DNA of 64,000 nucleotides from Branchiostoma floridae (GCF_000003815.2 NC_049987.1:21648187-21712186); one strand, 5' to 3'; shown: positions 49,159 through 61,345, counted from the stretch's first letter. Notes: generated by a model not told the origin, from the sequence alone. Program-made: numbers and translations.

Positions 49159-52114
49159 GGAAACACGTCCAGACGGCTGATAAAAACAATCAACATGTTA
49201 AGGTGATATACTCGTCTCGCGTGCTTCCTCTTCATCCTACAATTCTCTTTTCATATTATTATTACGTTTGCCAGCTACTTTCATTATCTGCCCCAGTTGT
49301 ACACATGCACATGTACAAAAAAAAGATGAGCTTTGGATGTCAGGGGCTCAGCGATAGAGCCAAAAACGCTTGCTTCATCATCTTGTCCAATGTTGCTGTT
49401 GCCCGGGGGCAAACTGTATGCACTAGCATGTGACATTCTGAAAACATCTAGATCTTGTCAACCTTCAACTTTTCTCATCCCCGCAGCAAGATGGGCATAT
49501 CAAGATCTTCGATTCTCGGTCGACGATATAGTCCTTTCTATCCAGTCCGCCTTTGAGAGCTCAATGTACAGTATCTTCTAGGTGTGAGGTTATTTTACAC
49601 TTGGTATGTCTTTGTAGGAATAACTAGATTTTGTTGCACTGAAGGTGTTCAGGGGTCAGGAAATAGCTCTATCGAAGTAAACAGGCGCGCGTGAGCAAGA
49701 CACCAAACTTTAACATCCATAGCAACCTTCCTTGAACTTGATATCTGCTTAGCAACCTTCCTTGTGGATATTTTTCATGTATACTTTTCTATGCCCTGGG
49801 ATTCTTCTAACATGAGTGAAGATGCCTGATATTTCGTGTCACATATTGCTGTCGTGTATGTATGTCTTTTTTTAAATTCTGACAAGAATTGTTTTTTTTT
49901 ATTCCTAGAGCACAGTTATTTTTGTTATGCGTATAAAACATGTGTAAGTCAGTTGATGGTGAACATCAACTTGAATGTCGAGGTCTTTTACATAAAATAT
50001 ATGTTATGGAGCTATGTTATGGAGTCTCCGAACTCTAGTTCAAATTATGATCTAACAGACTAACATTGTCTTGCTGATGAAAGTTGCCCTGCTAATGTCT
50101 TTTTGCTCACCAATCCCTACCGTATGATAAACATTGGTAAATGCCTTTTAGACATTGACCGAATGTTTGTCTACTAAGAACAGATCTGGTCACCAGATTT
50201 TCGATGAAGTCTGAAAATCTATATCTATCGATTTCGAGAAGATGTAGTATTGCTTCAGACTTAAGCACTTAAGGAAAGACACTTCGACATGCGGGGCCTA
50301 GGCAGAAGTCACAGAACAAAACCTGAAACCTGCAGCTGAAAGGAATTCGAACAGAAAGGTGTTTTGTAAAAATTATATTAAAAATTATATTTAGTATTCC
50401 AGGCGGAATATTCCACCCAGGTGTACAAAAAGGTACCTGATGATGACTTCGGTTGGGGAGGCAAACGGCGGTGGAAGGAGAGGGATGGGCTCCGCCTTCC
50501 AAAACCGTGCCCTATAGCTAGACACAATGGATATAACAACCCAATGTCCCTACAGCCTTTGATAAAGAGGCTACATTTCGTACCGTATCAAGCTTGTTGT
50601 TCTGTGTATGAGGCATTTTAGAAATAAATCATGGCGGGTGTCACATTGTGATTGTCCCAAAGCAAATGGAACAACTTTGCTTAGTCTAGTTTGTATGTCT
50701 GCCAAGCCGTCATAGTAAACTATACATCTAACACTAGTCGTCTACATGCTCACCTTCCACAGCACTGCGGACTCCATCGTTTCTCTCACAAAACCTACGT
50801 GCTCTAACAAAAACACAAAATCAGCCCCGCGATTTTTCCTGAACAGAAGCCGCCCCTCAGCTCATTCGGTGCCCGAAAACTACTGTGCGGGGGTGACTGT
50901 GACTGCGTGTCTGTAGTATTTTTCACGTCTTAAACTTCCTTGTTGTTTTGTTTTGAAAGGATTGGACCTACGGCTCTTGCATACCTGATTAACCTTGGCT
51001 GGAATACGATCTCCAGGTGTGATGAACCGAAACGCCCTCAGTTTTGTCGTTCTGAATAGTCACAGCGCGGTGCGTGTTGATCTTGAGTTTGGGCCAGAAA
51101 CTGTCACCCTACCCTGAACATGAAGCACAGGTATAGTGTTTCTTGTGACTCTATTGTATAGTGTGTACACTGTACATGCAAGTTGATTTTGATAAATTGA
51201 ACTGAACAGAAGCTCTCGAAGCACTGGTGGCATGAGTACCATCCTCCGTAGTGACCGCAGACTCAATCTTTTCGCTTGCTAACCACGGCTAAGCAAGCGA
51301 AAAATTGAGCGAGTGGTTACTACGGAAGATGGTACCCAGGCTAGAGCACTGAGCCCTTGCTTCGTAGAACCAGGAGCTCCAGAAACGTTACTATTTTGCC
51401 TTTTTACATCTGCTTGGAGATTAGTTTACATTGTTTTGCGAAGATTTTGTTGTTACACTCAATTTCTTTTGTAGAATTTATTCTTGAATAGTCCACCATT
51501 TCCCTGTTTGGCCCAGCTCAGCCACAGCTATCTAACTAAGCTATATTTCCGCACCATAAAGTACAAGTCAAATAAAAAATCAAGACCATAGCACATACAG
51601 GTCCAAAGATTAAAAAAACGGATTTTCTGCTGCAGTACCAAGGTCACATACCAGGGGGCCTAAAATTGACTTTGACCTTCGTCTTCCCAACACCTACCCA
51701 GTCATTGTTATCTATCCAGAGGCTCTTGAGCTATGCTAACTACAAAAGTCCGGAAACACCGTCAAACAGAAAGACACAACCAAAACTATATCTCCATTTT
51801 TCATGGAGATTACAAATCACCGCACAGGTCCTTACCTCTTCCACTTACATACTTACAATCACTTCTGCGGAACATATATATAATAGAACATACTAACACT
51901 CTTTGTCGAAATGTTTTGGTGATGAAAACGCATGTGAACGTCGCTACAAGATGAGAAGTCCACAGTAAGTAAATTTTATAGATGATATCCTCTGCAGATC
52001 GACTATAGCTAGCTCCAAATTTATTGTGAGAGTGCGACAAAAACAAAATGGCTAGATTTCCCTGGTAGACTGCTGGTATCACTTACCAAGTTGACAACTG
52101 CAGTCATATGGCTA
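49159..52114. other. Intergenic stretch between the signal-peptide gene and the P450
   Basis: No recognisable coding exon. A minus-strand ATG at 50777 begins an 8-codon frame ending in AAG|GTGAGC and could be a tiny first exon. Foldback repeat at 51235-51345. Confidence 0.35.
51235..51345. repeat. Foldback MITE, GTACCATC ends
   Basis: AGTACCATCCTCCGTAGTGA..ACTCAATCTTTTCGCTTGCT is mirrored by AGCAAGCGAAAAATTGAG..TACGGAAGATGGTACCCAGG. The right end continues CCCAGGCTAG, the terminus also found at the ends of the P450 and lectin exons. Confidence 0.8.
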
Positions 52115-52302
52115 CCAAATTGGTGCTACTTTTACTATCGAGCTATGTTTAATCTTAGCTTCACTTCAAATGTAGCATTGATTGTATTTGTAGAAGTGAC
52201 ACTAGTGAGGTGTATGTAGCCATGCCCGTATTTGCAGTGAAACTAAATTTGAAGTGAAGCTAAAATCAAACATAGCTCGATAGTAAAAGTAGCACCAATT
52301 GG
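52115..52302. repeat. Foldback repeat with about 58-base arms
   Basis: CCAAATTGGTGCTACTTTTA..CTTCACTTCAAAT on the left and ATTTGAAGTGAAGC..TAAAAGTAGCACCAATTGG on the right, with about 70 bases between. Confidence 0.85.
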
Positions 52303-52758
52303 GGACTTTCTCATGTTCACCATTTCCGTAGCCTTAATGAAATCGCGCTCCTAGCGGCCGACCCTGCAGTTGCCGCCACCGGTCATTAACCCCAGCCAGC
52401 GAGAGATTGTGTAAACACAGGCTACCATTTCCGGAAGGGGGAAATTCTTTTTTTTCTTCAAAATTGATTACTAGTAAATGAAAGCACTGATGTCATCCAT
52501 AAAATTTACTTGCTGTGACCTTACATAACAAAATGACTACAATGCATCTGAAGAAAATTTCAACCACCAACACAGATTAATTTTCCTGGCAGAAACGTTA
52601 TCTACAGAACTTTCTCTCTAAAAACCCTTTGGTTGCCGTTGAAGGAAGTTTTGTCCCGGTATAAGAGAACCTATCCAACGTTGAAAATCGCTCCGGCGTT
52701 TATCATACAATACAATCGCTTCTTCTGCTGTTCCAGAAGCGAACATAGGAGCGAACTA

Positions 52759-54979
52759 CTACCCGGATGGTACTCGGGCTAGTCTGGGAACGGCGCGAAC
52801 TTGGAACGCGGCCGGCATGAGCGCCACTCCCAGGACCGCGTCCTCCACCGAGGGGAGGGGGGCACCGACCGGAACGTGCAGGCTGAGGGTGAAGTTCTGC
52901 AGCAGCGCCGCGAAGAACACAACAAGCTCCGTCCTGGCCAGCTGCTCGCCCAGGCAGGTACGGCGACCTGGAGAGATACCAAGAATACTAGTAATCAATG
53001 AATTCACAAGAAAGACAGACTTTACAGAAGCTCCCAATCAAAGTAAGCATGGTGATGCAGAACTTCGCAATGAGGAAAATCACAACATAAATACAATGTA
53101 AAGGAATAATGGAATTCATGAACGGAAGGAAGGAAAAGAATGAATGAATGAATATTAATGAATGAACGAATGAATGAACGAATGAATGAATGAAAAAAAA
53201 TGAAAAAAAATGAATGAATGAATGAATGAATGAATGAATGAATGAATGAATGAATGAATGAATGAATGAATGAATGAATGAATGAATGAATGAATGAATG
53301 AATGAATGAATGAACGAATGATCTCGTACCGATACCGAAAGGCCTCCATGCGGGCGGAGTCGTCACCCTCCCCTCCCTGTCCAGGAAGCGGGTGAAGTCG
53401 AACGTGTCGGGTTCTGTCCACTGCAGCGGGTCCCTGTGGACAGCCCAGCAGTTCATCAGCGTCCAGGTGCCCTCGGGTAGGCGGTACCCCCGCAGCGTGA
53501 CGTCACACGCGGTGGCGCGAAAGTTGAGCGGAGAGGGCGTGGCCAGGCGGAGGATCTCCATCACGGTTGCCTCGGTAACGGGCAGGGCGCGGCGATGCGC
53601 GGCTGAGACGCTCTCTCCTCTCATCAGCACCCGGTCCAGCTCGGCTCGGACTGTCGTCTGCACGGTGGGGAACTTCGCAGCGTAGAACACGAGCCACATG
53701 AAGGCGGACAGGACGGTTTCCACACCGGCGATGAAGAGGTCAAAGACCGTCTGCATCATCTGATCATCCGTGAAGCTTCCCGGATCCTCCCCGTCGTCTT
53801 CCCGGCGCTGAATCTCCAACAGGAACACGTCCAGCAAACCGCGGATGTCGTTTGGGTCAAGCATTTGCCTGTGCTGGTGGACCTGGTTTGCAATGAAGCC
53901 ACGCATTTGTTTAAATCCAGATTCGAGGTCTTCGTTGCCGTCCTTGAACCCAAGAAAAGGAATTTTCCTGAGAAAAGGGAAAGCGTTAGAAAGTCCCAGG
54001 GAACCGAGGCTTGTCGAGATGATATTCATGGAAGAAACAAACTCTTTGTAAGCTACATCGTCGGGCTTAAAGCGCTGTCCAAACACAACAGAACAAGTGA
54101 CGTTAAAGATGGAGAGGGCAACGTCCGACTGGATGTTCGAAGGCTCGCCCCGATGACGTAGTAGTGACGTCACGAGAGTTCCGGCCTCCTGGTCGATGAT
54201 GGTTTCTTCGTTTGATGCCCCGTTTCGTAGCAGTCGCATGGCCCTTAGAACGAACTTTCGCTGTTCTCTCCAAGCTTCGCTGTACGGTGCAAATATTATT
54301 CCTATGGATGGAAAAAAAATCAGGTGATGAACAAAAAGTCACATCACATCACACATTTCTGAAAAAAAATCCGAGAAGCAAAATATAAATTTGATATGGC
54401 CTAATCACCTTTCCCATTGTCGCTGAACAGTTTGGCTAACGGCAGACTTGCTTTCCCGGCGAACTTGGGGCCCAGGTCCACGAAGGCTTCCTTGAAGGCC
54501 CGGTAGCTGTTCAGCACTACAACGTGTTCAGAACCAAACCGTACGGCAACGATGTCCCCATACCTGCAATAGTTGCACAACTGCTTCATTAACATACAGC
54601 ATTGTCCGACGCCCAACCAACTTACAAGGTAGTCCTATTCAGTGTCTAGTATTCTGACTTTGTTCTGTGTTGAGAAACTTCCGACGACAGCCAACTGGGG
54701 CCAAATGATGTATATTTTACCTTCATAGTGATATCAGTTTTATGTGAAGAAAGCTAAAGACACTGAGTGACGACACACTTACTCTTTACTCCAATTTGTC
54801 AGGTTGACGTGCGACCGCTGTCCTAACCATGGCAGGTGTCCGATAACCGGCCATGCGGGCGGCCCGGGAGGCCAGCTCTTCCGCCCTGACTGCCGAATGC
54901 ACAGCCACAGTAGTAACAACACCAGCAGTAGCAGGAACGGCAAGAGCTCTTCTCTAGGATAGACCAACAAAAACGCCAT
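52759..54979 (-). CDS. Cytochrome P450, CYP2 clan, complete four-exon gene
   Basis: Exons on the minus strand: 54979-54783, 54563-54409, 54301-53330, 52967-52759; 510 residues (an upstream in-frame ATG at 55018 would add 13). It is a heme-thiolate monooxygenase, N-terminally anchored in the ER. Visible motifs in order: hydrophobic anchor FLLLLVLLLLWL; proline hinge WPPGPPAWPVIG; helix C WREQRKF; I-helix oxygen motif AGVETV; ExxR as EILR; PERF-like PDTFDFTRF; and the heme loop FGIGRRTCLGE, whose codons are split across the last intron (FGIG | RRTC). The large 972-base third exon and the FGIG form resemble CYP2U/CYP2-clan enzymes; the substrate cannot be told. The last intron holds a (TTCA)n array 10 bases from the donor. 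The last codons after VRAVPR come from a transposon terminus. Confidence 0.92.
53142..53319. repeat. GAAT microsatellite in the last P450 intron
   Basis: A nearly pure (GAAT)n run, (ATTC)n on the gene strand, broken by GAAAAAAAAT. Reading it as protein (SFIHSFIH...) is an artefact of intron read-through. Confidence 0.97.
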
Positions 54980-55019
54980 AGATGGTATTGATGAAGTAAC
55001 GAAAGTAACTATCCACACC

Positions 55020-55194
55020 TAACACCAGATACCATGCACAGTCTTGGTCCCAACTATTATTTTGTGTAGTCTGTAGACCAGTTGGGTAGGCCCTGGCGAT
55101 GACAGGTATGTTCTCTGTGGAACCCATGGGGGCTTCTGAGTCCGAGCAAGGACCTCCTTGGTCCGAGTGATTGCGTGTCGGAGCCCCGGGTTAT
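55020..55194. other. P450 upstream region
   Basis: Short non-coding stretch between the P450 start and the LINE fragment; no TATA box recognised. Confidence 0.3.
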
Positions 55195-55925
55195 GAATGA
55201 ATGAATGAAGACCTTTAAATATATTGTACGTAGATATCCACTGGGTTCAGTACAGGTCACAACAAAAGATACATGAAATATATACAATGAATCTACAATC
55301 GTTTCTTTGTGATATTGAAACTGTAACAACAGATATGCTTTATAAGTAAAGGTTTGTCTAGATTCATAAGGAATATAAATTTGCCTATGTTACTTTAGTT
55401 GTATGAAGTGGGGAAACATGGGTTCTATTAGTCTGTAGAGTTCAGCTCTCTCTTTCTTGTACAAACTACATTCTACTACAAAATGATGTTCGTCTTCTAA
55501 CTTATCTGGATTGCAGTATCTACATATTCGTTGTTCTAGAGGAGTGCGGTTATGTCTTCCGGTTTCAATGTGTAATTTGTGGCAACTGACTCGTAGTTTT
55601 GTGACGGCCATGTCCTGTGCCGAATATTGTCAATATCCAGATATTGTTCTACACTATAGGTGGACTTGAACACTCTGTAAGACCTCAATTTGTTTTTAGC
55701 GGATCCACCTTTGTTGTCCTTGTGTAGCTCTCTTGGAAACGTTTGAAAATAAATGTCTTTGAGACGCTGACTGATAGAAATATGAAACTGGTCGAGGTCA
55801 GACGGCGTGGTGTTAGAACAATCCGCCCGCGCCGTGGCTATGTCAGTTTCATTGGTGTCATTGGTCAATTCCTTGGACAATCCGGCGATGTTTACTGGCC
55901 AGTAGTTGGGAAACGTCACGGGCTT
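55195..55925 (-). mobile_element. LINE 3' end fragment, frameshifted
   Basis: On the minus strand, two overlapping frames carry the end of a non-LTR retrotransposon polyprotein. The first has a charged stretch followed by NIRHR. The second has KLRVSCHKLHIETGR, then C-x2-C-x8-H-x4-C-type spacing (ICRYCN...HHFVVEC), the zinc-binding tail typical of LINE ORF2 proteins. A small indel near 55610 shifts the frame between them. The 3' end at about 55190-55210 is a short TTCA-type tail. No reverse transcriptase core is present, so it is a 5'-truncated dead copy. It lies between the P450 and NUS1. Confidence 0.7.
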
Positions 55926-56192
55926 GGTTGAAACGATTGATGATGATGATTGAAGAGTTGCGAAATTGGCGATGAATTTGGTCGTCCCGAGAGCACTTCA
56001 AGTGGTAACGTTATTAGTGCGCTGCCTTGCGACATATCTACAAACTGCAGTTACATTTCGTCCTCCAATCGACGGGCGACACGAAACCGAGGCTGCGCGT
56101 TGATTCCAACATGGCAGCTTCCTGATGCAACTTTCCTCCTCGGACCTTTCGCTACCTTCTCTCCCCTTCAGACTTCTCCTACACCTGGGACA

Positions 56193-59100
56193 ATGATCCT
56201 ACACCAAGTCTTGCTTTACCTCGTGCACACCCTCCTAGCGATCAGGACTTGGCTAGCGTCTCTGTACCATGGCTTGAAGAAGCCGCTCGCCTTCAAACAC
56301 CGGAAGAGGACCGTTCCTCGGATCAAGTCGGACTCGAAGGCGCTGAGCAGGCTGCCGATCCACGTGGGGTTGGTGGTGGTGGAAGAGGATTTCAGATACG
56401 GGGACCTGGCCAGTTTGGTGGTGTGGTGCGCGGCCATGGGCATCTCCTATATCAGTCTGTACGACAGCCAGGGTAAGCAGCTAGCGAGCGTTGTGGTTCC
56501 TATCGTGCGCGCCCCCCTCCCCCTTGTTCGATGTTACACGTATCGCATTCATGATTTGTTTGGAAGCGGCGTTATGCTCGTGCATAATTTCAACACGCAG
56601 ACTGGTAACAGTGTTTATGAATGAAGTTTTTATTTCATTCACACTCTAGGATCATAACGTATTCGTGTAGATCTCAGCACAGCGTTTATAGTACATGCAA
56701 ATGCTTACGTGGGCGTGCTTCTCGACTATCATATTGAACTTTGACCTGAATGCTCAACATGACTTGTTCAGCACTTTCTTGAAATAACTTTTGGCAGTTG
56801 CATCAGCTCAAAAGATTCTTCGTACCATCTTAAGGCCAAAGGACCGAGGCATTCTTAATGTTTAGCCACCAGATCAGACCACCTGTTTGCGTGCACTGCC
56901 TAAACGTTATAAGTTGTGAGTTAGGCCAGGCAGTAGTAAGCATGTTTACCGTTTTTTTAGAGCATAGCGCGATCTTTGGCCTGAACACGTGGCGCAGGCA
57001 TGATCACTAAGCTCAGGAAGCTCACTCAGTCACTGACCTTTAATAGTGGCAGTTGAACTCACCTTCAACTGGGAGGACTTTGGACTTGTAGGTCATACAC
57101 CATGCATGGCTCAGTTTCAAAACTTCAGATAGAAAAAAATAAAGAGTTGAAAAAAACAACACAACAACACTGGTCTGTACATTTTGAATCAAGATTTATC
57201 ATTTGAGCAGATCACCTTGCAGTGATAAGTAGCCCATAGGTTAGCAAGTGTCCCTGCTGTTTTATTAGTAGGACATATTGACATTATTAGAGGGAGGGGT
57301 TGCTATCCGCCTATCCCTGACCCTATTTCTTTGAACATGATGTGACTAAATGATTGATTGAATTTAAAGATATCATACTGCAGATTAAAAGACATTCATA
57401 TGCATTAGGACAACCCAGGCCCAATGACACACACACCACAATTGTCAAGTTAATTGACAGTATGTCCTAATTGTACAACAATATTATCGAATTAAGAGAT
57501 TGAAACAGACCAACCAGTATGAAGGTATAAACTATAATATAAACTATGATGTTTTCTTCCTCCTCAGGAATTCTCAAAAGAAACAACACAAGTCTTTGGC
57601 AGGAGATCATGAAACAACAGCAGGAACTTCTAGGGGAGGATAGTAACAAGTACAGTATAGAGCTGGTCACAGGAAACAGAACAACAACACAGCTAACAGG
57701 TAAGGAGGACAGCAACAAGTGCAGTATAGAGCTGGTCACAGGGAATAGAACAGCAACACAGGTAAGGGGGAAAACAGTAACAAGTACAGTATAGAGCTGG
57801 TGACGGGGAACAGAACAACAACACAGCTAACAGGTAAGGGGGAACTAACACTGCATTTTCTGATGCTACCTGAAATGTCTGACCGTTACCCAAAATATAT
57901 CAAATTGCTTGAGTAATTATTTGGCATATGCTTGTAGTTAAAGCTGTGCCTCTGTTCAATGAAAATGCTAAGTTGAGATTGAAGTCATGGCACAGAAGGA
58001 TTCGCATCCTCTGTTATAAAATATAATACACAAAATGACTAGCCTCCATGTACATGTACATGGCTGTCTGTTAGAAAAGGCCAGCAATCAGCGACCCAGT
58101 ACAAAAAGAAATGGCCAGCAAAAGTGCCAAAAAAGGCCATAGAGAGCCTGCTATGGAGGCTACAAAATGACAGTGAATTGAACTTGAAAAGGAACCCAAA
58201 CTGAAATCTTAAATTTCTTCCTAGATCTACTCTACTCTAGAAAGAATACTGGTACTGCTTGGAGATAATAATCTGATTAAATAAATCATCAAGTAATTTA
58301 CTTCTGTGAAGTTCTGTCATAGCATTATTTGTGCATAGTGTTCTTAGCCTCCCACTTTACAAATGTAACTCTGACATTTAAAAAATGTCTTTATTCCTTC
58401 AGGACAAAAATATAGCGTTGAGGTTCGTCTGTTGTCGTCAGAAGACGGGAGAACAGACTTGTTACAGGCGGCACAGCGGTGGTGTCAGGCCGTGGAGGCC
58501 AGACGGAAGAAAGTGGGCGACCTTGAACCCACAGCTCTGGAGGGGCTGCTACAAGGTCAGTACTCTGGTTATGTGAATAATTTTGCCAGCTTGGCAAATT
58601 GCTGTATGACAAAGTTCACGCTCACAAAGTTACAGTTGAACATCTGTTATTATTAGAACTAGTCATTATATCAATGACGAAGGTGGCATAGTCAACGAAA
58701 TGTTGGCTGTTGTAGCTTTCTGGTTGTGAATCAAGGACTTGTCAAAGAATACTGTTAGTACTTTAATCAAATGTAGAGATCTCTTCACTAAAGGTGATAT
58801 CTGCACCTGGGGCACCAGTGTGGTACTGTGGTGCTCGTTCACTGCTGCACTGTTGTTATTTTTGCAGATTTTTCATAGTTAAAATATTGTGTAATACATA
58901 AGAGTATGACTTCGAAGACATCAAAATATATTTTCTTTATCTCTGATATTCGTTGAGTATTCTTTTGAACCCCACAGTGCTGCACCAGTGCCCTTAGTGC
59001 AGTGAGACTGAAGATGTAACTAAACATTAGCCTTAGCTGTTGACCTACTCTTGAACCTCTCTGTATGTCCATTCTTGTTAGCCATCTCAAAACATCATCA

Positions 59101-60010
59101 TCAGTCCTCCTCCTTAGAAGTTGCAGCAAACAAAGGTTATTCTCCAGGTCTGCTTGAAGTACATGTCCTTCTAGATTAGTTTTGTTTCTATGAATATAAA
59201 CATCAGTTGGTAATATCTTATCCTTCAAATTGTCATGCCCTACCTTTCTCTCCCCACAGCTACAAAAGGCGCCCCCGATGTAGACCTGGTCCTGAAGTTT
59301 GGGACAGTCGACAGTTTACTGGGCTTCCTGCCATGGCAAATACGCCTCACAGAAATTCTGTAAGTGGACCAACTTTTTCTACATGACCACTCTTGTTGCT
59401 ATCCTTCAACTACTGTAGTACAAACGTTTCTAGTAATATGTACAGACTTTTTTCAAGTTCGTTGCATTTTAGTTTTGCAATTCTATGGATACATGTAATA
59501 GCTTTTCTGTCTGCATTCATAGTTTGAATAAAGAGACAAATCAGGCATTATTTGCCCAGATTACCATTCATATCTTCATTGTATTACAAATATAGCTCTT
59601 TCTGTTCCATAAGTGGTGTTATCTATTAAAGCCACAGCAATTTAATTTCTTGGATCTCGGATTTTTGAGATATATCTTTCACTGGAAGAATATGATGAAA
59701 AAAAAGCCTTGTGACTGGGTGCACTCAGTTTTATGGAGTGACTGAACTTCCCTCCCTTTGGCTTTTACAATGATCACATGCTGTTTCTTTACCTCAGTAA
59801 ACCAAGGAACTAAGATGACATGGCCTATTAACAATGAACAGTGAGGCTAGCACTTGATAATAGCCACAGGCTAGTTTGTCAATAAATAAAATAGTCTGAC
59901 ATGTTCTCCTTCCTTCCAGGTCACTGCCCACCCATCACAGCATAGACTACCAGACCTTTCTACTGGCCCTGCAATCCTTCGGGAACATAGAGCAACGCTT
60001 CGGCAAATAG
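56193..60010 (+). CDS. NUS1: NUS1 (Nogo-B receptor), dehydrodolichyl diphosphate synthase subunit, complete
   Basis: Exons 56193-56472, 57568-57699, 58403-58555, 59260-59359, 59920-60010; 251 residues (human about 293). In animals NUS1 pairs with DHDDS at the ER to form the cis-prenyltransferase that makes the dolichol precursor for protein glycosylation. It lacks the main catalytic residues itself but supplies a C-terminal RxG motif. Visible here: hydrophobic N-terminal segment (residues 1-20), [64 protein letters not shown] and the terminal EQRFGK, with RFG as the RxG motif at 248-250. The frame is open back to 55950, but the MILH start is chosen because family members start just before the hydrophobic segment. 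The 3' end of exon 2 with its donor is repeated three times (see findings). Polyadenylation signal at 60059. Confidence 0.95.
57642..57840 (+). repeat. Triplicated exon 3' edge plus donor in NUS1
   Basis: AGTAACAAGTACAGTATAGA..ACAACACAGCTAACAG|GTAAGG starts at 57642, 57711 and 57776 (periods 69 and 65). Each copy has a GTAAGG donor: ends at 57699, 57761 and 57833. Only the first is in the right phase for exon 3. Confidence 0.92.
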
Positions 60011-60058
60011 CCCAGAACCTCCGCAGAGATATGTGTATTTTTTGTAGTCAGAAATGCC

Positions 60059-60064
60059 AATAAA
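60059..60064 (+). terminator. Polyadenylation signal of NUS1
   Basis: AATAAA 49 bases after the NUS1 stop codon, followed by T/G-rich sequence within 30 bases. It implies a very short 3' UTR. Confidence 0.7.
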
Positions 60065-60127
60065 ATTGAAGCACTTTATGATCGTTGTTTAAGAATTACA
60101 GTAGTTAGTATTCTTGTTAAAAGTCTG

Positions 60128-60505
60128 AGTACGGTATACATGTATGTGCAAAAAGTTCATGTTTCTACCAAGTGATGTTCAGATAGAAGATGTACACCTC
60201 AAAAGGACTCGCCATATTTGAATTACTTAAGTAAAGAGAATTATGGATACTGGAAGGACAAAATGACATATCCATGTTTGCAAAATTTCCCCAAATGCAA
60301 ACAATCAAAACTAAGAGGTCATAAAAACTTTTACACCTAGCTGGGTATACATGTATGTGCACAAAGTTCATGTTTCTACCAAGTCATGTTACTTGTGAAG
60401 TAAAGAGAGATTGGGAGAATGACACATCCGTGTGTGAAAAACCTTTTCCAAATCCAAACAATCAAAGCTAAGGTCATAAAGATGCATTTTACACCCAGCT
60501 TAAAT
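60128..60505. repeat. Tandem duplication downstream of NUS1
   Basis: GTATACATGTATGTGCA.AAAGTTCATGTTTCTACC.. at 60134 is repeated from about 60345, with a unit near 215 bases; the second copy is shorter and diverged. Confidence 0.75.
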
Positions 60506-61259
60506 TTGACGGGCGTCATCTATTGAAGTGACAAGAATGGTGTTCCCAAATCAAAGAACTCCATAATGCTGCTGTATTTTGGTAGAGTAGAGCCGAGTTC
60601 ACGGGCCGCAAATGTCTGTTCAAGTCAAGCCAATTAGGAACTTCTCGTCATGTCGCCTGGCCTTTTTAGGGTGACTTTCACATGTAAGTTGTTGTTGAAA
60701 AACTATTCCCAACATGGCTTTAAACTCTGCCACTTAAAATGTTTCTGGTCAAATTAAAATCCACTCAGACAACTCCTTCATACTTAAAACTACGAATGTA
60801 GCTAGGTATTGTTCCTCAGTGTTACTTTGGATACAGCTTTCAGTTGAATACAGAATGTGCAGTGTTTTTTTTGTACCTTTTTTAATACCACTGTCTAGCT
60901 TGTGCAACAACATTGTGCACCAAAATTTGTAGGCTCCACATGTTCGTCAGGTAGTCATCATACAATCATTGTAAATTACAGAAAAATGAGTTATTAATCA
61001 TATTATTTACAGTATGTTAGAATTTCGAGTCATAAAAATAATTGTTTCATTTATGTATTTCAATATTCAAATTTATTATTAAATACCAATTGATTTTACA
61101 TGTACCAAATGTTAAGGGGCCATGCAATGTATGGTTATGTCACACAGTTGTGTAAACATAATCTCTGAATCTTCAAAACGCATTTATTAGCAAGTATGGT
61201 CAATGTATGGTCATGTCTTTGGGCATAGACAATACTAGTGACTGTCAAATTGATGCTCC

Positions 61260-61345
61260 TGGTTGGTCATGAATGGGCCAATCACAGTCCAGTATATTTA
61301 AGTTTGCACCCTGATTGGTTAGAAACAAGCCAATCACCTGCAGCT
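61260..61345 (+). promoter_or_regulatory. CCAAT-box cluster with a TATA-like element
   Basis: GTTGGTC, GGCCAATCAC, TATATTTAAG, TGATTGGTTA and GCCAATCACC fall within 85 bases, in both orientations. It could be a promoter for a gene beyond the gap at 62324; no coding exon is seen nearby. Confidence 0.25.

Noticed and set aside
53155-53421. Protein with repeated SFIH units following the P450 domain
   Set aside because: It is read-through of the GAAT array. The donor at 53329 and acceptor at 52968 restore FGIGRRTCLGE, so the repeat is intronic.
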